A stretch of 64,000 nucleotides of DNA from Bryobacterales bacterium (lineage in GTDB: Bacteria > Acidobacteriota > Terriglobia > Bryobacterales > Bryobacteraceae): positions 29,032-93,031 of the forward strand of contig JAFAQY010000089.1 in assembly GCA_019261985.1 (NCBI GenBank). The letters run 5' to 3'. A program made the translations under genes and the position numbers. Positions 8,721 through 18,149 of the stretch are shown here, one piece after another. The notes under the pieces are model-generated. The model searched no databases. It had not been told where the DNA came from and saw only the letters and a list, made by a program, of their open reading frames with translations. Within the stretch, counting starts at the first letter, position 1. The number at the start of each line of letters is the position of its first letter.

Positions 8721-11186
8721 CTAAATCGGAGCCATTACCGGCGCGGGCGGCGCGGATCGCCGCGGAGCCGTCCCGTTCTGGATTAACCGCTGCAGATCGC
8801 GCTCCATTTGGCGCAAGTGCGCATCCGTCACGGGATCCGCGTCCTTCATCCCGGCAACTTTGGCGTGAAGGGCAGCTACTTCGGCCATTATGACGGCCTT
8901 CACGTCGGGAGTCGCCGCGGGATGCGCGCCCAGCGTCATCAACTCCTCCACGAAAACTCTCTGCGTCTGCCGTTGCAGTGATTTATTCATCGCGCCCTGC
9001 GCCGGCGCCCAAACCTTCCGCGAGCAAGCTTCGATCACTTCCGGAAGAGTCAACGCATTTGGCTGCCGGTCGGCGAAGCTGATCAAACGCGCTGCCTTAT
9101 CCGGTTCGAATAGCTGCTGAAACACGAGTCCGGCTATCGTCCGCGCCGCCGAGAGGTGGTCGAATGCATAGCCCGTCGCCATTTCGAAGTTCTCAAGGTC
9201 CGGACCTGAAACCGGACGCGGAGTGTTGTCCACTGCCGTCGTCAAACTCGCCAACAACGGCTCGGGAATCGCAAGATTCGCCGGGTCCAAAGTGTCCAAT
9301 AAAAGACCAAGCACTTCGCGCTGCTTGGCCGCGGGGACGATTTCGGTCGGCGGCAACGTCTCGCCTTTTACAACGATGTTGTGATACATCCCGCCGATAT
9401 ACCGAACTCCGGTGTCGATGGCCCAACGATGATGCAGATAAACCATCCAGAGGCGAATGCCGCGCAGGTTGCCATATGGCTCGCCCGGTTTCAACACATT
9501 GGGGCCGTAGCCCTGGAGCAACACCTTCCGCTGCGCGGCCGTCTGGCGCAAATATTCAGCCGGGTCGGCGAGGTCGTCATAGCGGTTCCATCTCGGATCG
9601 GTCGACGGAGTGAAAATAAGACCCTGTCGGCGCATATCCGCGATGATCGCGTTCAAGCCGGCTTTTTCTGTATTTTTCGGAAACTCCGTATAGGCATAGC
9701 GCACCATCATGATGTCGTACGCGCCGATCTCTTTCTGATACGCATCCGTCAGGTCGATCTTGCCGTTGGTCAGTTTTATTCGGGGCGATGGATATTCCAT
9801 GACCGATGCGCGGTCGTTAATACTCGAATCCCAGTTATGCGCGAATCCGAGCGAATGTCCCACTTCGTGCGCCGCAAGCAGGGCTTCCCGCAAAAGCGAA
9901 AGCTGTTGTTCGCTGTCGGGACTGGAATAAGTCGGCAGCGGAGCGAAAAATTCCTCTTGTTGCCTGCCGTCGCCGCCTCCTCCTCCGCCCGTAGCGCCCG
10001 GCATGTAGCTTTGCCAATAACGGCTCGCCGTGCGCACGCGGTCCGATTCCAGGCGCACGCGCGCGGCAATAATCTCGCCGGTTCGCGGATCGGTTAAACC
10101 GCCGCCGGTCGAATAGCCTCGCTCATCGCGATCCACCCAATAGATCTGGTTGTAGCGGACATCCATGATGTCCATATCCAGCGGGGCATCGCGAATCTCA
10201 ACCGCGTTCTTGAAACCCGCCGCTTCAAACGCCTTGTTCCACCAGAGCACGCCGTCTTTAATCGCCGAGCGCGTCGGCTCCGGAATACTGGCGTCCAGAT
10301 AGTAGACCAGCGGCTGCTTCGGCTCACCGATCGCGGCATTGGGATCTTTCTTCTCCAACCTGTGCCGCCGCACCCATTCGATGGTTGTGCTTCCGGAGTT
10401 CGACGCCGAATAGTCGGAGAACCGTAACCCGCCCACGCCGATGCGCGGATCCGCTTCGCGCGGCGTATAGCCGCTGGGAGGCTCGACGAAGCTGTAGTGC
10501 AAGCGGCCCGTCAGGATTCGGGCTTGCGGGGTCGTCCGCGCGCCGCCCGATTGAGCTTCGTATGTGACGGTGACCTCGACCTCGGTGTTTTTGGGGAATG
10601 CCTTTGTGCGCGGCAGATAGATCGCGGACCGAGCCGGATCGAAGCGCCATGCCACTCCGGAGGCCGCGGCTGTGTCGCCTCCCCCTCTGCCACCGCGTCC
10701 TCCTCCTTCTCCGCGTCCGCCCGCGGGCGCTGAGGCGAAATTGGGCGCATCGCGGACCACCAGATTCGTCGCATCCACAACCACCTTGCCCGCTTCGCTC
10801 TTTACGATAGGCAGGCTCGCCAAAATCGAATCCGGGAAGGATGCGTCCATGGTTTTTTCCAATCCCGCGCCGCCGTTGCCGGAGCGGAATCGAAGATTCT
10901 TTTCTATGACCAGGACCCTGGGGCCGACGCGCTGAAATTGAATGATCCCGCCGCCTTCGCCCCCGGCCGCCCACTCCAACCCAACGCTTCCCGAGCCGCT
11001 GCCCTTCGCCACTTCGGAAAAATAAAGGATGTCCTTATCGAACTGCGCAATCTCAAAATAGAGCTTGCCCTGCGCCTCGTCCCACAGCAGCGGGATGAAG
11101 CCGTCCTTGCGCTCGAGATTTTGCGCGTGCAGCGCGAAACACACCACAGCAGCGCTCAGGAACAAGAGCAGACCACGTAACTTCAT
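8721..11186 (-). CDS. secreted zinc-dependent metalloprotease (DUF5117/DUF4953 type)
   Basis: The product has about 821 residues from an ATG at 11186 that follows aaggagg. It has a signal peptide (MKLRGLLLFLSAAVVCFALHAQ), an N-terminal domain with glycine-rich linkers (about 150-180) and a metzincin-like catalytic motif HEVGHSLGFAHNW (about 440-452), followed by SVMEYPSP, the likely Met-turn. This architecture matches large secreted zinc proteases of Bacteroidetes and Acidobacteria annotated DUF5117-DUF5118-DUF4953. It probably degrades extracellular protein. An upstream extension to 11339 would run through a palindromic repeat and is rejected. Confidence 0.9.
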   Translation of the reverse strand: MKLRGLLLFLSAAVVCFALHAQNLERKDGFIPLLWDEAQGKLYFEIAQFDKDILYFSEVAKGSGSGSVGLEWAAGGEGGGIIQFQRVGPRVLVIEKNLRFRSGNGGAGLEKTMDASFPDSILASLPIVKSEAGKVVVDATNLVVRDAPNFASAPAGGRGEGGGRGGRGGGDTAAASGVAWRFDPARSAIYLPRTKAFPKNTEVEVTVTYEAQSGGARTTPQARILTGRLHYSFVEPPSGYTPREADPRIGVGGLRFSDYSASNSGSTTIEWVRRHRLEKKDPNAAIGEPKQPLVYYLDASIPEPTRSAIKDGVLWWNKAFEAAGFKNAVEIRDAPLDMDIMDVRYNQIYWVDRDERGYSTGGGLTDPRTGEIIAARVRLESDRVRTASRYWQSYMPGATGGGGGGDGRQQEEFFAPLPTYSSPDSEQQLSLLREALLAAHEVGHSLGFAHNWDSSINDRASVMEYPSPRIKLTNGKIDLTDAYQKEIGAYDIMMVRYAYTEFPKNTEKAGLNAIIADMRRQGLIFTPSTDPRWNRYDDLADPAEYLRQTAAQRKVLLQGYGPNVLKPGEPYGNLRGIRLWMVYLHHRWAIDTGVRYIGGMYHNIVVKGETLPPTEIVPAAKQREVLGLLLDTLDPANLAIPEPLLASLTTAVDNTPRPVSGPDLENFEMATGYAFDHLSAARTIAGLVFQQLFEPDKAARLISFADRQPNALTLPEVIEACSRKVWAPAQGAMNKSLQRQTQRVFVEELMTLGAHPAATPDVKAVIMAEVAALHAKVAGMKDADPVTDAHLRQMERDLQRLIQNGTAPRRSAPPAPVMAPI

Positions 11187-11204
11187 AGGCGACCCTCCTT
11201 GAAA

Positions 11205-11335
11205 GTGGGGCAGGTTGCCAACCTGCGGCGGGTTGCCAAACCCGCCTGCCCCGTTCGCAGCGATATCGTACAGCGCAATTGGCAACCGCGCCTCGAAGTG
11301 GCATGCGGCGCTGCGCCGGAGTGGCATCCGGCCAA
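11205..11335. repeat. dispersed palindromic repeat, family B
   Basis: The left part is gtggggcaggttgccaacct then gcggcgggttgccaaacccgcctgcccc, two nested short palindromes of the form GGTTGCCAACC. The right part is a degraded gcgcaattggcaaccgcgc and ggagtggcatccggcc. The same modular layout is seen at 48002-48225 and 60384-60488. It separates the zinc protease from the M20 gene. Confidence 0.85.
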
Positions 11336-11339
11336 ACAT

Positions 11340-12953
11340 TTACTCTCCACGCATGGTCGGATACTTGATCCCCAGTTGATCCAAGTACGTTCCGTACTTG
11401 GAGGGATCGTAATAATACTTCTGCATCTCAGGACGGTACTGATCCATGATTTTCTTGTTCAGCCAGATCGCGGGCTGATCGGTGGGACGAATCAATGGCT
11501 GGTATTTGACCTCCTTGGTCTGCACGTTATTGAAATAATCCCAGGCGGACTTCACCAGGTTCGGATCGGTGATAATATCCAGGATCGTTAAGGCTTCTAC
11601 TTTGGCTCCGGCGGTTGCGCCTTTATGCGCGATGGGTGTCGCCATCGCGATCGCATCCGCCCAATTATGTCCGGGCCCGCCGGGAATGTTGGACGGAAAA
11701 CGAATAACTACCGTGGGCGCGTTCCAGGAAACATCGCCGATATCGTCGGAGGCGCCTCCGCCGCCGCCGGCGTTCTGTGCAGCTGGAACGTCTGGCGCGG
11801 CGGCGCCTCGGCCGCCTCCTCCTGTTCCAACTTCGGTGACCAAACCTCGCTCCGGCACGTTCAGCATTTTCTGATACGCCTTGGCGAAACGCTGATCGTC
11901 TTCGCTCCAGGCCGGCATGCCGGTTTTCATGATGTTCGCGGTGACGGCATCGGCAATCGGCTTATTGAAGTAGCCGGGCCAGGCCGATCCCAGGACTCGG
12001 GATGTCCAAGTGGTGTTGGTCATCAGTGCCGCGCCCTGAGCCATTTTGTCGGCGATATCCCACAATTCCTTGATGTGTTCGTAATCGGTCTCGCGCAGGT
12101 AATACCAGACACTCGCGTTGGGCGGCACCACGTTGGGCTGATCGCCTCCATTGGTGATGACATAGTGCGAACGCTGGTTCAGGCGGAGATGCTCGCGGCG
12201 GAAATTCCATCCGGTATCCATCAATTCCACGGCATCCAGTGCGCTCCGGCCACGCCAAGGCGCTGCCGCCGCATGGGCGCTTTCGCCCTGAAACATATAT
12301 TCGACGGAGATCAAGCCTGTACCGCCCCCGGGCCCGGAGGAAACGCCTAGATTGGAGCCGACATGCGTGAATAGGACCACGTCGACGTTCTTGAAGACCC
12401 CGGCTCGCACCAGATAGGCTTTCGCGCCTAGGTCTTCTTCCGCAACCCCGGGCCATAACATCAGCGTGCCCTGCAGGTGCTCGCGCTCCATTATCTTCTT
12501 CACGGCGAGGGCAGCCGTGATGTTCACCGCTTGCCCGGAATTGTGTCCTTCGCCATGCCCAGGCGCGCCGGGAATGAGCGGCTCACGATATGCCACGCCT
12601 GGTTTTTGAGACGCTTGCGGAATGCAATCGATATCGGAACCGAGGGCGATCACGGGTTTGCCGGATCCCCAAGTCGCAGTCCACGCGGTGGGAATTCCCG
12701 CGACGCCGCGCTGCACCTTGAATCCTTCTTTCTCCAGAATCCCGGTCAGATATTTGGAGGTTTCAAATTCCTGAAAACCCAGTTCGCCATAGCTGAATAC
12801 CTGGTCGACCATTTGCTGAGTACGGGTCTTCATGGCATCGATGGCGCCGAGCGCATCGGCTTTTATGGCGGGCAGGTCCGGCGGTGGGGCAGCGATGACT
12901 TGCGCCGCGAACACGAAGCAAGCCATGGAGGAAACAAGAGATCGCACGGTCAT
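11340..12953 (-). CDS. secreted M20 hydrolase, AbgB-like (p-aminobenzoyl-glutamate hydrolase family)
   Basis: About 537 residues from the ATG at 12953, which has aaagga at suitable distance, with a signal peptide ending FAAQVIAA. The M20D catalytic core shows ALGSDIDCIP, PGHGEGHNSG, VAEEDLGAK and GGPGHNWADAI, and a dimerisation domain with FQGESAHAAAAPWRGRSALDAV. AbgB proteins normally have Cys in GHGCGHN; here that metal ligand is Glu, which might still bind metal. The family cleaves aminoacyl-amide bonds such as p-aminobenzoyl-glutamate, but the true substrate of this exported homologue is unknown. A Gly-rich insertion (about residues 358-388) is also present. Confidence 0.87.
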   Translation of the reverse strand: MTVRSLVSSMACFVFAAQVIAAPPPDLPAIKADALGAIDAMKTRTQQMVDQVFSYGELGFQEFETSKYLTGILEKEGFKVQRGVAGIPTAWTATWGSGKPVIALGSDIDCIPQASQKPGVAYREPLIPGAPGHGEGHNSGQAVNITAALAVKKIMEREHLQGTLMLWPGVAEEDLGAKAYLVRAGVFKNVDVVLFTHVGSNLGVSSGPGGGTGLISVEYMFQGESAHAAAAPWRGRSALDAVELMDTGWNFRREHLRLNQRSHYVITNGGDQPNVVPPNASVWYYLRETDYEHIKELWDIADKMAQGAALMTNTTWTSRVLGSAWPGYFNKPIADAVTANIMKTGMPAWSEDDQRFAKAYQKMLNVPERGLVTEVGTGGGGRGAAAPDVPAAQNAGGGGGASDDIGDVSWNAPTVVIRFPSNIPGGPGHNWADAIAMATPIAHKGATAGAKVEALTILDIITDPNLVKSAWDYFNNVQTKEVKYQPLIRPTDQPAIWLNKKIMDQYRPEMQKYYYDPSKYGTYLDQLGIKYPTMRGE

Positions 12954-13043
12954 GTAAGGCATCCTTTCCGGTCGCGGCTCGGAATCCGCGCTTTATGTTT
13001 ACAACAGCACTTGAGAGCCGCGGCCGCAAGCGACGGGCGCCTG

Positions 13044-15983
13044 TCAAAACGAAAACTTGCCCCCGATTCTGAATATTCGTGGAGATATAACCGTGGTTGG
13101 CGCGAGGAAGCGCTGGTACGTATCTTTCTGTCCGTTCACCGTAATCGTTTTGAACGCAGTTATATTATCTTGATTCTGGGCCGCGTTGCTGTTGGTAATG
13201 TTGAACGCGTCAAAGAAAGCGCCCACCCGGAAACGTTCTTTGATTTTGAAATATTTCTCGACCCTGGTATCGAAAATCGAAATATTATCGCCCCTGTACT
13301 GCCCAAGCGGCCCCACTGGGACGGTGAGCGTGCCCGCCCGAAGACCGGTAACCACAAGATCTCTTTGCATCGGCGGCCCCAACTGGAAGCGGTAAATCGG
13401 TGAGATAAGAATGCCCCATTTCGCCTGGTAGCTGGCGAATAGATGCAGGTTGCTGTTGTAGATCGAGTAGTTGTTGTAAGCCAGAATGTTGGGCTGTGCC
13501 GGGGCCGTACTCGTAAATGTGCCCACCTGCCCGGGCGATGCCGGAGCAGGGTTAATGAGTCCTGTCGTCCACGTGCTCAGATACGAACCGCTCATCGACC
13601 ATCTACCGGTCATCCGCTTGGTGACCGAGACTTCGATATTGCGGAAATAAGTATTGTTCCAGTTCGGCGTTTCATATTCCGTGAAACTCGCCGGCACCGT
13701 GGTTCCCACGGGAATGTCCCATACCGTGAGCGGATTCGTGCCGGTGCCGGCGGGGCCAGGATCGTTCGCAACCACCGGATTCGTATATAGCGATGTAACC
13801 CGGTTCATTTCCACTGGGACCCAGTTATGCGCCATTTTTCTGTAGACAAAGCCGGCTCGCACAGTTAGGCCTCGCGATATCTCGTGCTCGATAAATCCAT
13901 TGAAGTCATCCAGGAACGGCTGCCTGATGTTGGGGTCGATGGGACTGACGCTGGACCCCGAGCTGCTAACGAAAGCCCCGATTTGGCTCGGCAGCAGCGC
14001 AGCAGTGCCTATGGGCGCGATCCACTTAAACGTGTAGCTAAGCTGGCGAATAGGATTTACGGCGTTGGAAATGTCAATTCCTGGATTGGAATAATACCGG
14101 CCCCAACTAACCTTTATCGTCGTTCGCTGGTTTCCGAAGAGATCGTACGCAAAGCCCATGCGGGGCGCAAATGCATGCGGGTATTTCAGGATGCTCGATA
14201 CCCCGGGCACAACCAGGTTCGGGTAAGCAGCGGGAATCGAATACCCGTTCGGAAGCGGCGCGCCCTGATAAAAGAACGTCGTATAGGGAGCGTTAGGGTC
14301 GATCTTCTGGTCAGGGCGATACTCGTTGTAATAATCCCACCGCAAGCCGATATTCAGAGTCAGGCGTTTACTCACTTTGATCTTGTCTTGAGCGTAGCCT
14401 CCCAAGTGATGCACATAGTCGAGTGTGTATGTTGGTGAATTATATAGAGTCACCTGGCTCGGCGTTGTAAAATCCGGCGCGCCCGCGGGGCTCGCATAAG
14501 TTAGCGCATATCCATTGAGATAGGGATATTGGTTGAATCCGAAGGTCTCTCTTTCGTATAAGAAACCGAAGTTGAAGAAGTGATTCAGGCCCAGAAAATG
14601 CGGTGCTGCATAGGACAATGTCGGCTCCAGTTGTACTCGCCTCCGAAAATAGCCCTGTGGCTGGTAACCGCCCGCGACGTCGCCCGAGGTGTTATCGGTT
14701 TGACGTGGCATGATCTGGCCTGTGACGGCATTAGGATATGCTTCGTTGACCCAGTTGTAACCCCACGAACCCGCGCGAACATTGAGAAACGCGTTCGGGC
14801 TTAGCGTGCTGCTCCACTCCAGGTTGCCGATCCACTCCACCAGGTCCTGGTTGTAAACCGCGTCCGCGTACTGATTATTCGCCGCGTTGCGGTAGGGCTG
14901 CTGCTTTCGCTCAAAGTTCAGCATATTCGAAATCTTGTTTTTCGGATCGATTTGATACGTGAGCTTGTAGGTGGCGTTACTTAGGATGGTTGAAAAAGGT
15001 GGGCCAGTGCCGGGGTTATTTACCGGGTATCCGGTGATTGTGGTTCCGATATACTGCCGGCGCACGGAGGTGAAAAACCATAACTTATCTTTTTTAAGAG
15101 GCCCGCCAAAGTCCCCATTCGTATCGTGATAGCCGGTAATGCGCGTGCCCGTTCCGGCCCCTTGGAACAATTGCGTTTGATTGATGTTTGTGCCCTGAAA
15201 TGAGCTGTTTTCATAATCCTGATAGAAATCGCCGTGGAACTGGTTCCCGCCGGACTTTACGATGAAATTGATTTGCACGCCGGGCGAGGGCATCGACGCG
15301 TCATTAGCGCTGGTTCCCATCTGCACTTCTTCAAACGCGCTGTAATCGGTATATGCCGAGGTCGCGCTGGTAGCCTCCGTCATATTGACGCCGTCCATTT
15401 GAACGCGCTGCTGACCAGTGAAGCCGTAGGAACTATAGGAGGTTTGGGTCCCGGTGCTGGATCCGCCGACATCGAACCGGTTCAACGAAAGACCCGCGCC
15501 AACGCCAATCAGGCTCCACATGTCGCGCGAAGTGGGCAAATTATTGAGGGCTTCCGAAGCAAAGATATTTTGCACCTTGGTGTTTTCCGTATCCAGAATC
15601 GCGGCCTCCGCCGTGACCGCGACACTCTGAACTTCGCCAGCTACCGCGAGAGGAACGTCAATGGTCGCGCTAAAACCCGCGGTGATATTGATCCCCTCGC
15701 GCTTGGTTGCCGAGAAACCCGGGGCTTCAACGCTGAGGCTGTAGATACCCGGAGGAAGCGACGGAAAGCGATATGTCCCCTGGCCGGAAGTAAGTGTTGA
15801 TTGCGGCACCACCAGGGCTTCGCTCGTGACATTTACGACGGCTTGGGCGATTACCGCGCCCGAGGCGTCAGTCACGGCGCCCGAGATGCTTCCAGTCGTC
15901 GGACCCTGCCCGAACAAGTTGTGAACAAGCGCCGCGGCAATCGCGGTTATGTACACCGCCCGCTTGAATATCCGTTGTTTCAC
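13044..15983 (-). CDS. TonB-dependent receptor, Oar-like
   Basis: The product has about 979 residues from a GTG at 15983, 9 nt after gaggag. A signal peptide (FKRAVYITAIAAALVHNLFGQG) is followed by a carboxypeptidase-regulatory domain (GSISGAVTDASGAVIAQA, about 30-110), a plug domain (about 125-250, with LNNLPTSRDMWSLIG) and a long beta-barrel ending in the expected C-terminal Phe (IGGKFSF). Oar-like receptors are numerous in acidobacteria, and their ligands are mostly unknown. A glycine riboswitch aptamer lies in the 5' leader (16180-16284), so expression is probably glycine-responsive. Protein or peptide import or surface adhesion are both possible. Confidence 0.92.
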   Translation of the reverse strand: MKQRIFKRAVYITAIAAALVHNLFGQGPTTGSISGAVTDASGAVIAQAVVNVTSEALVVPQSTLTSGQGTYRFPSLPPGIYSLSVEAPGFSATKREGINITAGFSATIDVPLAVAGEVQSVAVTAEAAILDTENTKVQNIFASEALNNLPTSRDMWSLIGVGAGLSLNRFDVGGSSTGTQTSYSSYGFTGQQRVQMDGVNMTEATSATSAYTDYSAFEEVQMGTSANDASMPSPGVQINFIVKSGGNQFHGDFYQDYENSSFQGTNINQTQLFQGAGTGTRITGYHDTNGDFGGPLKKDKLWFFTSVRRQYIGTTITGYPVNNPGTGPPFSTILSNATYKLTYQIDPKNKISNMLNFERKQQPYRNAANNQYADAVYNQDLVEWIGNLEWSSTLSPNAFLNVRAGSWGYNWVNEAYPNAVTGQIMPRQTDNTSGDVAGGYQPQGYFRRRVQLEPTLSYAAPHFLGLNHFFNFGFLYERETFGFNQYPYLNGYALTYASPAGAPDFTTPSQVTLYNSPTYTLDYVHHLGGYAQDKIKVSKRLTLNIGLRWDYYNEYRPDQKIDPNAPYTTFFYQGAPLPNGYSIPAAYPNLVVPGVSSILKYPHAFAPRMGFAYDLFGNQRTTIKVSWGRYYSNPGIDISNAVNPIRQLSYTFKWIAPIGTAALLPSQIGAFVSSSGSSVSPIDPNIRQPFLDDFNGFIEHEISRGLTVRAGFVYRKMAHNWVPVEMNRVTSLYTNPVVANDPGPAGTGTNPLTVWDIPVGTTVPASFTEYETPNWNNTYFRNIEVSVTKRMTGRWSMSGSYLSTWTTGLINPAPASPGQVGTFTSTAPAQPNILAYNNYSIYNSNLHLFASYQAKWGILISPIYRFQLGPPMQRDLVVTGLRAGTLTVPVGPLGQYRGDNISIFDTRVEKYFKIKERFRVGAFFDAFNITNSNAAQNQDNITAFKTITVNGQKDTYQRFLAPTTVISPRIFRIGGKFSF

Positions 15984-16179
15984 GATAGTAAGCTCCTCAA
16001 AAGGTTGAATATGTGCCGAGACACGCACAATCCCGCTGGTTGCGCGCTCAGTTTGGTTTCGCTGAGGCTCTCGACAGAGAGATCGTCTTTCGCTTTTGGG
16101 ATTCCCCTGTGAAAAACCCGGAAGGTTCAGGCGGCGTAGCCTGGATGGCCACCACAATGTGGGCGCCGTCAGAGGATTG

Positions 16180-16284
16180 CAGGTGCGGGTCCTTTTACCT
16201 GAGAGTTTCGCGGCGAATAATCGTGAGCGCCGTTTGCCCCTTCGGTGCCATCGCGAACAGCGAGTAGTCTCTCCCTCGCACCTG
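16180..16284 (-). promoter_or_regulatory. glycine riboswitch aptamer (singlet) upstream of TonB receptor
   Basis: Read on the minus strand, the RNA has a perfect 8-bp P1 (caggtgcg with cgcacctg), then agggagagac, the core caccgaaggggcaaac, a P3 arm closed by gcggcg/cgccgc-type pairs, and the core gaaactctcaggtaaaagga. These are the signature sequences of the glycine (gcvT) riboswitch. The following caatcctctg could be the start of a degenerate second (ghost) aptamer. About 200 nt separate it from the GTG of the TonB receptor. A weak hairpin with a short T run (ggttc region, gggttttt) might be part of the expression platform. Confidence 0.88.
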
Positions 16285-16499
16285 AAACGCTATGTGGACT
16301 TAGGCGCACAGCTCGCACGTGGCGTTGTGCGCGTAAAGGAAAGTGTAAGTCCGAATTGCAAGGCTTGTCAATACAAAAGCGACAAGTACGCGCATGTCTG
16401 TACCTAAAAAAAATCTATACACTCAATCACGGAATCGGCGGCATAAATCGCAGCGGCTTGGGTGTAGCATTGGGGCACGTTGAAAGCCGTACCCCCTGA

Positions 16500-17816
16500 A
16501 TGTTGCTATCGGTGAAAGTGGGGCAGGTTGCCAACCTGCGGCCGATTGCCAATCGGCCTGCCCGGGCGAAGATCGTATTAGCAAGCTGTTTCATAGTAGC
16601 CGCGCTGTCATCCGCTTGCCGCCCGCAGCCCAACGATCCCGTTCTCCGCTACGTGCAATTAGCCGTAGCTCTGGGCGAGAGAGACCCGGATTCAATCGAC
16701 TATTACTACGGCCCAGAGGAATGGGTCGCAGACATTCGCGCGCATCCGCCCCCACCCCTCGCGATCAAGCAGGCCGCGCTCGAGCTGGCGCGCAAGCTTC
16801 ACGCGAGTAAGTCACCACAACGCGATTGGTTGATCAAGCAACTGAACGCTATCGCTGCCCGAGCCGATCTCGCGCGTGGCGCCCACGTGAGCTTCGAAGA
16901 CCAGGCACGCATGTTTTTCGATCTCCGGATTCCCCCACCGGAAAGCACGCCGGACCTCAACCAAATCCGGCGCGAAATCGATCGCCTCTTGCCCGGAAAT
17001 GGAAACTTGGCCGCGCGGTATAGCAGTTTTGACCGCCGGTTTCTCGTCCCACCGGAGCGCCTTCCCGCTGTGATGGATCGCGCTATGCAAGGTTGTCGCG
17101 AACAGACCCTCCGTCACCTCCAACTCCCCCCGGGCGAGTCGGTCAGCGTGGAATACGTGCGAAATCAGCCATGGAATGCATATAGTTTCTATCAAGGCAA
17201 ATTCCACAGTCTGATTCGGGTAAATACCGATTTCCCGCTTACGGCCGATCGCATATTAGAACTCGCCTGCCATGAAGGCTATCCAGGTCATCACGCGTAC
17301 AACATCCTGGTCGACGCGGAATTGGTCCGGCGCGAACATCGTCTGGAGTTCACGGTTCAGCCAACGTTCAGTCCGCAATCGCTGTCCTCCGAAGCGCTAG
17401 CGACCTATGCGCCGGAAATCGCATTCGCCAAAGACGAGCGCTTGCAATTTGAGCGCGATGTGCTGTTTCCACTCGCCGGCCTGCCTATCAAAGGCGCCGA
17501 AGTGTATCTCCGCGTCACGCGTCTCATAGCCGAGCTGGACCCCGCGCAAGTCGAAATATCACGCGCTTATGTCGAAGGTAAGTTAGAGTGGTCGCGCGCC
17601 GCCGCGGCTTTGGAAGATCAGGCGCTGATGACCGAGACCGAACCCACCCTCAAATATCTCAATGAGTTCGGAAGTTACATGCTGACGTACACAGTCGGAA
17701 GAAGCATGGTGAAGCGGTGTTTCGCCAAAACGGAAAGTCAGCATCAATGGGTATTGTTTCAAGACTTGATATTAGGGCGACGGTCAATTCAACAATGCGC
17801 CGGCGGGACGCCGTAA
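16500..17816 (+). CDS. lipoprotein with DUF885-like HEGYPGHH motif
   Basis: This frame encodes up to 438 residues with a lipobox (FIVAALSSAC), so the mature protein is probably an anchored lipoprotein. The key motif is HEGYPGHH, as in DUF885 proteins, which are considered putative zinc peptidases. Other DUF885-like segments are SSFDRRFLVPPERLP, EYVRNQPWNAYSFYQGKFHSLIRVNTD and SLSSEALATYAPEIAF. No normal start exists downstream of the palindromic repeat: the possible starts (ATG 16500, GTG 16512 or 16518) lie before or at the edge of repeat B, so the N-region VGQVANLRPIANRPAR is repeat-encoded. The gene stands between two outward-facing glycine riboswitches. Confidence 0.83.
   Translation: MLLSVKVGQVANLRPIANRPARAKIVLASCFIVAALSSACRPQPNDPVLRYVQLAVALGERDPDSIDYYYGPEEWVADIRAHPPPPLAIKQAALELARKLHASKSPQRDWLIKQLNAIAARADLARGAHVSFEDQARMFFDLRIPPPESTPDLNQIRREIDRLLPGNGNLAARYSSFDRRFLVPPERLPAVMDRAMQGCREQTLRHLQLPPGESVSVEYVRNQPWNAYSFYQGKFHSLIRVNTDFPLTADRILELACHEGYPGHHAYNILVDAELVRREHRLEFTVQPTFSPQSLSSEALATYAPEIAFAKDERLQFERDVLFPLAGLPIKGAEVYLRVTRLIAELDPAQVEISRAYVEGKLEWSRAAAALEDQALMTETEPTLKYLNEFGSYMLTYTVGRSMVKRCFAKTESQHQWVLFQDLILGRRSIQQCAGGTP
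16518..16566. repeat. dispersed palindromic repeat, family B (inside a coding region)
   Basis: gtggggcaggttgccaacct followed by gcggccgattgccaatcggcctgcccggg: the same double palindrome as at 11205 and 60384. Here it is in frame with the DUF885-like lipoprotein and encodes part of its signal region. Confidence 0.85.
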
Positions 17817-17903
17817 ACGAATATTTTCGTGAATTGGCGAATACATGTCCGATTTGCTCTTGACAAGTTTTGAGGTTCGACCTAGACTTGTCCATGAAGT
17901 AAC

Positions 17904-17997
17904 CAGGTGTGCGGGAGAGATCCAGCGCGGACACCGAAGGGGCAAGCGGCGACAATGTGTGTGCCGTGAAACTCTCAGGTAAAAGGACCCACATCTG
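17904..17997 (+). promoter_or_regulatory. glycine riboswitch aptamer (singlet) upstream of MacB-like ABC operon
   Basis: P1 pairs caggtgtg with cacatctg (one G-U). Between them are cgggagagat, the core acaccgaaggggcaagc, a short P3 and the core gaaactctcaggtaaaagga. These match the conserved glycine aptamer segments and are nearly identical to the aptamer at 16180-16284 on the other strand. Downstream atagcctctgggaca could be a ghost second aptamer. The next gene, 150 nt further, is the ABC ATPase, so the whole transporter operon is probably under glycine control. Confidence 0.9.
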
Positions 17998-18028
17998 ATA
18001 GCCTCTGGGACATTCCACAACGTAGTGG

Positions 18029-18050
18029 CGCCGCGATTCTGATCGCGGCG
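18029..18050 (+). promoter_or_regulatory. GC-rich hairpin in the leader after the glycine aptamer
   Basis: A perfect 9-bp stem cgccgcgat / atcgcggcg with a 4-nt loop (tctg) lies 31 nt after the aptamer. It lacks a T-run, so it is not a classic intrinsic terminator. It could be part of the expression platform, or only one of the many short palindromes of this genome. Confidence 0.4.
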
Positions 18051-18149
18051 AGACCTCCAGGTTCCCCTTTACAGAGGAAATCGCTAAAGTCAGGCGACAC
18101 GCTGTCTCTTCGTCGAGCTGGCAGCACCTCCGTGAAAACAGGGAGCCGA

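Noticed and set aside
11187..11339. N-terminal extension of the zinc protease
   Set aside because: It translates a palindromic repeat and lies before a good ribosome binding site and signal peptide at 11186.
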